From the NCBI RefSeq assembly GCF_017562075.2, contig NC_054083.1, positions 51,350,442 through 51,414,441 on the forward strand: a stretch of 64,000 nt of DNA, written 5' to 3'. Both the position numbers and the translations under genes were made by a program. Positions 20,945 through 31,870 of this stretch are shown here, in pieces. This stretch comes from Anopheles merus. Taxonomy: Eukaryota; Arthropoda; Insecta; Diptera; Culicidae. The notes beneath the pieces are model-generated. The model ran no database searches. It was not told the origin of the DNA and saw nothing but the letters and a program-made list of their open reading frames with translations. Each line of letters begins with the position of its first letter. Position 1 is the stretch's first letter.

Positions 20945-23900
20945 TGTGAATGATGTTGCAGGAATGCGGTGCCCTACGCAGCACACCCTTTGGGGATGAT
21001 AAGGTTATTAGATTAGCGCCCACAAACTCTATATCACGTAAACAGGTGCCTGAACTGAAGCAAACGATAGAATAATAATTTTAAACCATTACTTTGTAGT
21101 CGACTCTTGAAGCAGCTGCTGAAAGAACGTTCCACAATAATTGTCCGCAATCATCGTTATCGACAAGGACATTACCAGGAGGACGGCGGCATGGCCCAAC
21201 GGGAATCGATTGGGATGTAGAGAATAGATAAAATATGAAGCGCTTGGTGCTGCCGTAGTAGGTCCCAACGCCATTAGGATGTGCATTGTTGTCACAAGGC
21301 CAGTCACGGGCACTCAATCATCCCACCAAGCCGATGTCATGCGTGCGTGTGCGTCCGCGGAAAGCGCCAAGTGAACATATGGAAAAAAAGGGATAGATTC
21401 CAGCACGTGACAACGGAGTTGGCGCGCACGCTGCAATCCCGCGCGCTTGTGTGTGCATTTCCTGGGGTTGAAACACTTTGCTGCTGTCGCCCCATGGTCG
21501 GGAAATTGCTCGAGCAGAGAGATTTTTGCTGCCCATCATATGTCACGGAAGCGACGTTTTGTGGCAAGCGTCAAAATCGATCATATCAATTATGAAGTGC
21601 CGACTCATCTCATTCCCGGGGTTTTCACCGCTCGCCCGACTGATTGGCAATCGACAGATCAATCGATTGTGCGTGCTGATTGGGCCGAATGGGAAAATGA
21701 TTCATCACCGACGGTAACCGTTTCCGGGTTGGCAGTTTAGAAAGCAGAAGAAGCAAAAGCCCCCTTACGAAAGGATTCTGTCGAAAAGACCCCTTCTCGG
21801 CGCCGAGATTCGTTCCAGTCGCAAGGACAACACACAGGCAGCACTGCAAGTTAATTGTAAATGCGTTTGAAAAGGCATGTTTCGTGTGTTGTACTTTTGA
21901 TTGCAATCAGTGTCCTGGAGTGGAAAAGAGTTTTAATCTTCCAAAAAGGGACATGACAATAAGTGTTACCGATACGCTTGATTCATGCTATGTTGTTGGC
22001 TTTTACATTTGCATTCATCAAACCTTGTACGTGGGGAAAGCTCAGAACCAAACAAGGTTGAGTTTAATTCCCTCAACAAGAACGATTAACTGCATCGGAG
22101 AAGCAGCAGTAGCAAAAAAAAAGGTAACACCCCAAAGGCGCCTCTTTTATCTTCTGTTTGCACCACTTCAATTAATTGGTGGAACGGAAAAGCATACGAA
22201 TGTTGGACATGGTTTGTGGTGTATGCTGCGCGCCACTACCTTCAATTAATCTACTTCCGCCGCGGACACAGCTCTGTATCCCCCCTTCTAGAGTGAATGA
22301 TAATTTACATGTTGATTTTCGTGCTTTCGTTTGCCACAGCTCTCTTCAATTAATGATGCGTCCAGCTGGGACGTTCCCAAAGGAGGCGGTGAAAGTAATT
22401 AATGATTAAGTTTTTTTTTTTATCGAAATTCATGGACTGTGTGAGTTGATAAATTGATTCCAGCGAAGGTGACATCTTTATCGTTTTTGCCTTTAATTTT
22501 TTATTATTTCACTGTTAATAATAAGAGCTTGTTTTTTAGTTTTTTTTGTAGTGATGACTTGAAAATGTTCCAGGCTTTTCTCCACCTTAGAAGACCTCTC
22601 AGCAACGTTCCGGAGACTAAGGAATGATGCGCTAGATTAGGGATTGATTTCTACTGTTTCTTAATCCAAGTTGGTGCATGTCTCAGCATATCATGCCCAG
22701 TGACAGCAACGGCGTGTTATTTTCGCACACAGAGCACTTTCCCATACCCAGCCGGACGACGCCTCGTGTGACCAACGTTCCTGTCATATTCCCGTGCGAC
22801 CACCGGTGTAAACTGGATCATCATCAATCGGTTCTGAGCCAAATAATTGCAGCGCAATTGCAGGGGTCCGTATCATAAGCACACAATCCGCGCACGGAAA
22901 GAAGCAAAGCGAAAAGTGCATAATATCCCATCCCATTTACGCTTTCTTCCTCCCCTAGCATGTGCGCGCATCCTGTGTCCCTTCAATCTGTATGCGCCTT
23001 AACCTTCCGTTTCACACGTCCGGTGTAAACAGACAAAAAAAATCGGGACCGATAAGCCACCAAGAATTTTTCCCACCGGAAAAGTTTTCCTATGGGAACA
23101 CGCGCTAACTGGGATTTTCTCGTGCGAACCAATCCCGCCGTCACTCGATGTTTACGGAAATGTAAAGAAGAAGGTCGAAGAATCGCGCAAAAAGGGGGTG
23201 ACCGCTGTCTCTGTGTCCCGCAGTCCCGGAGGTGTGAGAGTGAGTTTAGTGTGATCGAAGAAATGGCTCACTTCCGCGTCGTTGTGTTGTGTGTGTGTGT
23301 GTGTGTGTGCATACATTAGAACAAGTGAGAACGCGTGTAGAAGTCATCCAAGCAACCGTAGAAGCGCCAACGGGCCTCCCCACCCCTTTTACACACTCTT
23401 ACGTGTGAAGTGGTTTGAGCGTTTTTTTCGGGAAAAGTAAACACCAAGAGCGATAATTCGAGCCGTAAATGGGCGTGTGTGTGTGTGCGCGATAGAGAAT
23501 GATTACAGCCGAGTTTATTGTGGTTGATCGCGTGTGTGAGAAAAAAAAGGAATTCGGCTTGAGTGATCCAGTGACGCAGCAGAACAAGTAGTCGCGGCGG
23601 TGGCGTCGGGGCCGAACCACTTGGAGGGCGTGTAATCATCCGTCGGGGGATTGGGTCTGTGTGTGTGTGTGTTAATATCACTTTCATTCTTGCTTTTTAC
23701 ACACACGCGTGGCTATCCCCCCCGCGGACGATATGGCGCCCTCAGAGCCACACGCAATCAGCGGGCGAGCCCTCGGAAAAGCGTGAGTGAGCGAGCGAGC
23801 GAGCGAGTTGTTGGAGTTTGGTGTGATTGTGGTTTGGTGAATTGTAAGTGAAGATCGCGCAAAGAACAACAAGTGCCTACTACGAAAAAGGGAAGTCGCC

Positions 23901-26900
23901 GCCACCGACGGATCGTTCACGTGGGATTCATTCGCCGTTCCCGGGTGAGTAGCCGTGGGAGAGTTCGATTCGGTGGGAATGTTCTTCTGCCCACCCCGAC
24001 GCACACCACCACCTACCTTCCCTTCATTTAAATGCGCTACCTTCGCTCGTTTGTGATGTTGGTTTTTTGTTGTGGTTATTTCTACGCTGCCTCTTCGTGT
24101 GGGAAATTAGAGAAAATTAGAGAACGCGCACAACAAAATACAGGAGGAGGGGGGATGGTTAAACAGTGGCAGGAGGAGGATGGGGAGGAGACTCGTATTG
24201 TTGCATCGTTATCAGATATGGCGGTTCTAGACGGTGGGAAGCTCTTTGACACGGCGTAAAGTGCGGTAAAAGCAACTATTTGTGGCATTTAAAATGATCC
24301 TAACGTCCGGCGGTGGGAAGTGAGGCGGCCGGCCGCTTTGATATTTTGGGAAGGAAGGTGAATTTCCGCGAACCTGATCGGTGAACCGTTCCCAAATGGC
24401 AGGACAAAAGAATGTTGAGCATTTAGATTGATTTGGACAACTGGTGGTGGTGGTGGTGGGATTGCGTTGGAATTGGAAGGGCCAACAGAGGCAATATGGA
24501 AGTGGAATTTTCGGTAGAATGTTTGATTAATGTTGTGAAGAGAGAATCTCAAGGTTAGGCTTTAAGTTTCGACTGTGAGATGACATTCGAACAACGGGTC
24601 GAAATCGAGCCGTTTAATCCAATATTAATGTAACGATAGGTGCTAAGCTCCTGCTTAACCTAACGTCATAATAGTTTGCATAGTTTCGCGCCATGATGGA
24701 TGATTCCTTTTTTTTGGTGCGTAACAGTTTCCCATGCAATCAGGGGGAAAAACATCCGAACTAAAAATCCCTATCATCAGCCCAGTACAAGGCAGGTTGA
24801 TGAGTCGATTAATTGCTCTTCCCACAAACTGTTGGCAACAGAGTTGTTTGTTCCCCTTACTGTTTTTTTTGTGTTGCTTGCTTGCTTGCTTGCTGTTGCT
24901 TTTAGTGCTATCGGTAATAACACACTGGTGCACTGTTTAATCGTTTGCAAATCATCATAAAAGTAGATATTTGATTACGCGTGAGAAGAGCCAGGGGAGG
25001 GAGAGAGAAAAAGAAGTCGTAAGGGCCATTTAAATACTTCTCCCTAAAAATTCGAAAGCGAAAAAACAAGGCGAAGGGAGCGAATGAAGGTAACACGATG
25101 CACTCGCACACGATCCTGTCCAAAAACCCAAGGGGTGTGTGTGGAATGGTGAGACATGCAATTGAATGTACGTTCCCCGTATGTGTTTGTCTCCCTAGCA
25201 GTTCCAATTCTCTTCCTCGATGATGAGGAGGGGTGCAGCACACAAAGTCCGTAGAGAAGTCGTATCGTCCGTCCGTCCAGTAGTTCCCCCTTTTGCTCAT
25301 GATGACGCTCGGGAACGTGCGGGATTTGTTCATGCCGTCCTCCCTCGAAAACCATGGGATAGTTGCGTTTTCCGTTCTCTCAATCCCACGATCCACCCAG
25401 CGACCGCGGTGTGACCGGGTTTCGATGAATTCGGATTTTCCCGTGTGCCATCGTTCGCTCGTGCTCCCGGCGCCGGCCGATCGGCAGGCGTAATAAATCG
25501 GAAACTCAATTCTTCTCACCGGCAAAACCCGTCATAAACCATGAAGAAGAGGTGAGGTAGTGACCAAAGAGGGGAAGAGGGGAGGAGGGAAAAACAAGCG
25601 CATTTATTCTAATATCACTCAGAAGGAAAAGAGGGAAAAACAGAAGAATTTTTAGAGCTTGGTTCCCGTGTGTGAGTGCGTAGGAAGTGCTAAAGAACGC
25701 TCTCTTCCTCCTTCCTTCCCTTCGTTACTAAAACTGCTTGAAAGTGCGCTAATTATGCGCTTTATCATCTCCTCTATCATGTGTGTGTGTGTGGTTCTTT
25801 TGGTCACTTTCGATGCCTGGGAAAGTGTTTGTGCCAATGGAGACAGAATGCCGTCTCGCGTTTTATGCATCGCTGACTTTAGGGGAAGGAAACGCACTCC
25901 TAGACACAGCCCCCACACACGCACAACGTTTTTATGAGACTTGAGTCGACTTCTGTGTATGTTTCTTTTTTTTTTGTTTTGCTCTTGCTGTCCCTGCTAT
26001 CGTCCCAGTTCTGTGTTGTGTGGTTTGCGATTCGAATCGAAATTCCAAATGCTCTGTTCGTGTGTGACAGTGAGCTCTTTCCCTAAGGGTTCTTTTGCTC
26101 ACTTCTTTCCTTCCCCTTGTAGTTGGCCCCTTCTTGCCTTGTTGCCTTTCGGAAGTATCATCACCGGCGTGCGCGCTTTCGCTTTCCAGACACACCCGTA
26201 GGAAGATCGTCGTCGTCGTCGTCGTCGTCGCACGGGTTCTCTTCCCGCGAGACAGTTTGCTTTCAGTGATTCCCATGGCCATCGTGGCGTGTGACTGGGA
26301 AGCGATTTTCCTACGCGACGCTTCTTGGTGCGAGAAATGTCTATGAGCCCGAGCACCACACTCATGTGAGCTGTTGATGGGTGTTTATGGAGTGGTTGCT
26401 CTTAACCACAATTGCCCTGCACCCATCAGTCGGATGTGGTGGTCTCTTTGCGTTTGTTTCTTCAGTTTAGTGCTCGTATGCTCGTAGCAAAGGACCCAGA
26501 GAGAAGCTTGTCTAGGAGAGAGGAGCATGTATGGATGGTAGATTTAATCAGTGTCGTCTATTGTCAGCTGGAATCGAATCATTCCATCACATGTGTGCAC
26601 AGCAATTCAAATTTGGGAAGTTCTTCATTGTTTCAATAGCACTCCATTCCATTGATAAGACGCAGGAAGTCATCTTTACTGTAAAGTTAGTCCCTCACAG
26701 GGAAGAGAATTAACTTATTTAGATCTTTAACTGATTTAGAATAGAATACAGATCCTGTTTCTAACAAACCAGGAAGTTGTTAGATTTGTTTCGTGCAAAG
26801 ATTTTAGTCACTCAATTAACGGCTTTGATTCATTGGAGTTGAATTGTTATCCTTCAGTCTCTGATTCGCATTCTCACTAACGAGGTTCGGCATGGTTAGA

Positions 26901-29769
26901 AGACCCGGAACAAAACCCGCTAGTTACCGATTGTTCTGCGTCATTGAAAGATCATTAGGCACGGTTCACTCCTATGTTAGGTTGGCCGTTTTATCGAAAT
27001 CATCCCTTTGAAACCCTACAGTTCGTGCTTTGTGTGTTTCTGATGTCACAAGTTTTCGTTCTTGTCCTATACTATTCGACCTCAGTCCTTGGATAGCTCC
27101 ATCAACTCCATAAAGGCACACACACACAATAGGAAGCGCACAGAGAGGGTGGGTCTCAACAAGTTCCCAATTAACGTCCAGCTGTGGACCAATTTTGCCT
27201 TTTTCTTTTAAAATCACATTGAAATTCAGGACTATCGGCCGGGTTGATTTTGCTCGATTGTCTTTTACACTTTTTGTGCTTGACCATCTGCCCGGGAGGG
27301 TGGGATTGCGTGAACATAAAGATGTCACCCACTCCCACTGCAGGCTCTATTGCCTTACTGGACCATACTGGACAGTACTTAACTGTTGTTATTGTTGTTT
27401 TTGCAAATCCATCAACTGGCTTCACAGCTACTGACCATAAGCTGACCAAGCTATCACATTTTAAAATGTCCAATGAATTCCCGTTATTTTCCCTCCCTTT
27501 AAACTCCCTCCCTCATTGGCGAACATTTGCACAAGGGCAGTAATGTTTTCTTTCATCACCGTGAACACATGAACTGTGGCGGTTTTGATTATTTTCAATT
27601 AAACCATCCCGGTAATTTAAAATCATTAATACGCGAACCCTCGGAACACGGAAGAAACTGACTGCAAATATCAAACATTGGGGTTTCCCATAGAAGTCAA
27701 TTTGAACCAAAAAAAAAAAAAAAGAAGCAGCCGTTTTCCCGTGCCTGCCATTCAGATTAGTCACGCTCTTTTTATGGTGGTTCACACACACTGGCGTTGA
27801 TGATGAGAACAGGAGAGCCTACTTTGGTGTGGAGATGTGTTGAAGACTCGCGCGACATGTTGACATTCGCTTCTGCTCTCGAGCACATGTTGAAGATTCG
27901 CTACGGCATCATACCGCAGTGAGTTAGAGCACCGTGCTGTAGGAAGAGTAGGCACTGCCGGCTAAAAAAACGAAGTCAAGTGGCTCTACTTCGCTGGCCT
28001 GGCTGGCCCATCGTGTAGGTAGAGCCCGTGCAGGGGGGTGGGTGCTGTCCATTACTAAATGTAGTTTCGGTGTTGCTTTGCCGGCGTTGGGCGAGTAATT
28101 TTAAAATATTGCACGCCTATCACGCACAATAATGCCACTTTATCAATTTCACGGACACAGCATGGTTTAGGTGTGACTACTCTGACCCTTCGGTGGTGCT
28201 TTAAATTGGATTCCCCTGTGCACATTGTCAGATTGGATGATATGATGCTCTTTTTTTCTCGCACAGAATGATTTTTGGGGCGTAAAATAGGAGGAAAGAA
28301 TGCTGAGAACACTTTCAATGCAAAAGCTTTTAAAGTACTCAAAATCATTACATTGCTTGGGAACTTGGGTGTGAAATGTTGTACCTCCACTGTTACAACT
28401 TTTCAAAGGTTTTGGGTGTTTTGAATTTATGATATTTCCTAATCTGCCACATGGCTTCATACCCACGACAGCATACAAGCCATAAAATGTTGGACCATTG
28501 GTCAATCGAGTGTGCGGGGAAATTTGGGTTTCGTTTGATTAGCTGTACCCGATTCCCTAACGGCTCTCTTTTTCTCTTGTGCCCGTGCCCAAACCAATCA
28601 ACATCCCATTCAAATGAGTTACGATTGCAAATATTTTGGATCGTAAATAATTTTAAGCTACACTTGAAGGTCCCGATTTTGCCACGATCCCGCCACAATC
28701 ATAAATCCCCGGTCAGCTCATAAACAGGAAGTTCGCTTGCACTGCTCGATTAGCTAAAATTCAAAACGGGTCATAAGAAATCGGTCAGCCTTTATGAGAA
28801 TGCCTATCCCTGAGGTGAGCCTTGTAATTAGTTGTTTCCCTTTTCGAATGGAAATTGAAAATTGATCATTATGTGAACTTTCCTCGCCCCGCGTGACCTT
28901 CAACATTGACAGACGATTAATCGGGGCCGTTCGCTGGATTTAATGAATTTCATTGTGGGATTGCACTGGCTGCGCTTTGATCGATCATACTCTGGCTGGC
29001 TGGCTGTTCGACATTGAAACGATAGCGTTGGGATGTGTTCCCTGAGGGCGGATGCTCAAACAATCGAATCCTTCCGACAGACCCACTTTCGATGCCGTGA
29101 TAGAGTGGCTTGTCCTGCCCCGATTACATTCGCGGAGCGAGCGGGCGGAAGTTGTAACTTTAATTAACATTCACTTGCTGATGTTCTCTCCGGTGGTTTT
29201 TAATGTGCCCTGGAAAATGGTTCATCATCATTGCCAAAGGGAGGGAACGATTGTGTACGTGCCCACGCGCGCGTGTGTGTGTGTGTGTGAAGGGAAACGG
29301 AATTGAATTAGAAACATTCGACAATCATCATGTTCACTTGGCTCTGTGTGTGCCGCCTTTATCTATTCTTCCATTCTTCTAACCTTCCTCTTGGGGGCAG
29401 AAATTATTTGTCTGTCGCACGTGACCTGTGCGCGTGTGGCTCGTTGTTAGGTGATTTTGAATGTTGCTTTTCAATTTTATTACTTTTCCGGCTACAACAC
29501 ACGCGCACACGCACGGTTCGATTGTCCGACCAGCCGTTTCTTTGCATATGGAAACGTACATTATTTTTGTTTTAATTACGTACGTTCGCTTGAAGGGTGG
29601 ATTAAAGTAGAAATAATATTCATCAATTGTGTTGCGTTTTGCTGGTGTGCATTTGTTTCATTTTTTGCGCATGGAACGATAAATGTGATGCGTAGTCAAA
29701 AATGAAGCTTATCGTATGGCATTGATATCGCAACTGTTCAAACAACAAGAAAAAAAAACTGCTCAAACT
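20945..29769. other. Long gene-poor region between AND-1 and the tRNA cluster
   Basis: No exon with recognisable protein similarity was found on either strand. It holds scattered microsatellites, including (GT)n at 23287-23309, (GCGA)n at about 23789-23806, a GTG run at about 24441-24459, (CGT)n at about 26206-26231 and (GT)n at 29273-29289. Around 23.0-23.95 kb there is 5'-UTR-like sequence. It may be intergenic DNA or intron of a gene with distant exons. Confidence 0.4.
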
Positions 29770-29898
29770 TCCTTCGAACCGGATTTGAACCAGTGACCTA
29801 TGGATTTCTACTATAATGATCGAAGTTTTGATCACATGATCGCAACTTCTCCTAACTTTCGCTACAGTCCACCGCTCTACCAACTGAGCTATCGAAGG
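29770..29898 (-). tRNA. tRNA-Tyr (GUA), left arm copy 1
   Basis: Read on the - strand: first half 29898-29862, 56-nt intron 29861-29806, second half 29805-29770. Mature sequence matches the consensus of the cluster. A T run follows the 3' end on that strand. The intron resembles those of the copies at 35785, 36610 and 40863 (shared GATCATGTGATCAAAAC-type core). Confidence 0.95.
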
Positions 29899-30155
29899 CT
29901 TCGAGGCTTGTTTTCGAAAGTTGCAAAGAAATACGGACAGAAAACGTTCATTTTTCCACCTCCAGTCTGTGATTGTTGCTGAAAAGTAGAGTGAAACGCA
30001 CTCAAGAGATAGTAGCGCAACGCGTGGCCACTTCCACTGGTACCTGACGATCATCCTCTGGTACCTCTCGTTGCTCACAGTGGGGAGGCATTATCGCGAG
30101 GCAAAAATAAGCAAAATTACATTCTGCAAGCAAAATAATCTTCACAACAACTTGC

Positions 30156-30298
30156 TCCTTCGAACCGGATTTGAACCAGTGACCTATGGATTTCTATGCA
30201 CAGGTGATCATTAGATGCACTTTGAGATGCATTGTAACAGATGATCGACCCCTAAACTTCGCTACAGTCCACCGCTCTACCAACTGAGCTATCGAAGG
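30156..30298 (-). tRNA. tRNA-Tyr (GUA), left arm copy 2
   Basis: First half 30298-30262, 70-nt intron 30261-30192, second half 30191-30156. The intron is of the type carrying a conserved AATGCATCTCAAAGTGCATC core (read on the transcribed strand), shared with the copies at 35387, 36202, 41252, 41854 and 42174. Confidence 0.95.
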
Positions 30299-30380
30299 TG
30301 TTGAACAAACATAAATGTACATCAGAGTTCAAACATACAAGCAATCGAAAGTTGTCAAAATGCATACAAAAAAACCGACA

Positions 30381-30520
30381 TCCTTCGAACCGGATTTGAA
30401 CCAGTGACCTATGGATTTCTTTTACAAGTCTTGGAGGTTTGATCAAGTGCATTTTGACTTGAAAGCAACCCTCCGCATTTTCGCTACAGTCCACCGCTCT
30501 ACCAACTGAGCTATCGAAGG
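30381..30520 (-). tRNA. tRNA-Tyr (GUA), left arm copy 3
   Basis: First half 30520-30484, 67-nt intron 30483-30417, second half 30416-30381. The intron is nearly the same as in the + strand copy at 41631 (shared TTGCTTTCAAGTCAAAATGC), direct evidence that the two arms are related by inverted duplication. Confidence 0.95.
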
Positions 30521-30772
30521 CTTCGAGGCTTGTTTTCGAAGGTTGTCTATAAAAACCAACACATAACACTCTCTTTGCTACCTTCAGTTTGTGATTATTA
30601 CTCAAAAGTAGAGTGAAACGTACTCAAGAGACGCGTGGCCACTTCTACCGTTACCTGGCGATCAAGAGCGCAGGGTGGGGAGGCTTAATCGCGGGTCAAT
30701 TGCTCAGTAAAGTCGAGCTAAACAAAACATTTGATAGGACCTACTGCAAGCAAAATAATCTTCCAAATTGGC

Positions 30773-30927
30773 TCCTTCGAACCGGATTTGAACCAGTGAC
30801 CTATGGATTTCTATTGTTTGAAAGTGATAAGCTCAATGCAACTTTGTAATGATTACACTATCTCTACCATATCACTTCGCTTCAAATCTTCTACAGTCCA
30901 CCGCTCTACCAACTGAGCTATCGAAGG
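30773..30927 (-). tRNA. tRNA-Tyr (GUA), left arm copy 4
   Basis: First half 30927-30891, 82-nt intron 30890-30809, second half 30808-30773. Exon halves are intact; the intron is AT-rich and does not closely match the others. Confidence 0.95.
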
Positions 30928-31521
30928 CGATGGAAATGTCGTTGGTCTATTGGTTTCATAAAGCTTGGCGGTGGGAATGTTTTACCGACAAGACCCACCC
31001 ACCGTTACCAACCGCAAGCCGTATAAATCGTGTGCGATGCAAGTGACGTGGAGCGAAAGTAAGTCATTGCACCGGTCTAAAGCACACCCGCTTTCTGCTC
31101 GCAATCGGTGTGTGAGTGGGGGGCCTGCTCTAGCGGTTTCAGTTTGTTTACAACAGAAAGTAAGCAATCAGCTGGTGAGTGACCGCCATTTGTTGTTGCT
31201 ACAGCGCTTTTGCTTGGGAGTGGTGGAGTGCGCAAACGTTGCTGTTGTTGTGTTGTGGTGGGGTAGATCATGGAAGTAAGCAGAGCCCTTATCAAGCTAG
31301 GCGTGCAATCCATAGAGAGTGGAGAGAAAGAGATAGAGGGAGAGAGTAAATCTGTAAAGCAACGTTATTAACAAACTAAGCAGTCACCTATGAGCTGTCC
31401 CTCATAAATAGACGTTCCATTTTTGCTTGATATATACATTTTTGATGCTAAAATAGTGTCGGTAATTAAATAGTTAGGGTAGTATAATTTAAAAAAAAAC
31501 TGTTTCAACAATCAATCTCTC

Positions 31522-31870
31522 TCCTTCGAACCGGATTTGAACCAGTGACCTATGGATTACTTGTGAGCTGGGCATGTCTTCTCTCCACTAAGCAGAAGAG
31601 TAGAGGTCAAAGGGTAGATTGTGTATTGAATTATAACATCTATATTAGAAGAGGCGGCGTATCTTCATTGAAGCGAGAATGGGTTTTGAAGCTCTACTGT
31701 GTGGTAAGTGGTGGGGGGAAGGGTGGACTCAGGGGGGTCCCCCGCCGCCATCTTAGCGTGAACATTTCTATCACGCAGTGTCGTGAACATTTCTATCACG
31801 CAGTGTTGTGAGAAGACTGCCTTTGCCATTCAACTACAGTCCACCGCTCTACCAACTGAGCTATCGAAGG
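31522..31870 (-). tRNA. tRNA-Tyr (GUA) with a 276-nt intron, left arm copy 5
   Basis: First half 31870-31834, intron 31833-31558, second half 31557-31522. Both halves match the consensus exactly, so the gene looks intact, but the intron is several times the usual size and contains a tandem duplication at about 31757-31806. Whether so large an intron is spliced is uncertain; it may be a disrupted gene. Confidence 0.8.
31757..31806. repeat. Tandem 25-bp duplication inside a tRNA-Tyr intron
   Basis: Two copies of a unit containing GTGAACATTTCTATCACGCA lie end to end within the long intron of the tRNA at 31522-31870. The unit is partly palindromic (CGTGA...TCACG). Confidence 0.85.

Noticed and set aside
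24032..24259. 75-codon ORF starting MRYLRSFVMLVFCCGYF, signal-peptide-like
   Set aside because: The rest has a Gly run and no conserved pattern, the surrounding DNA is simple-sequence-rich and no splice or poly(A) context supports it.
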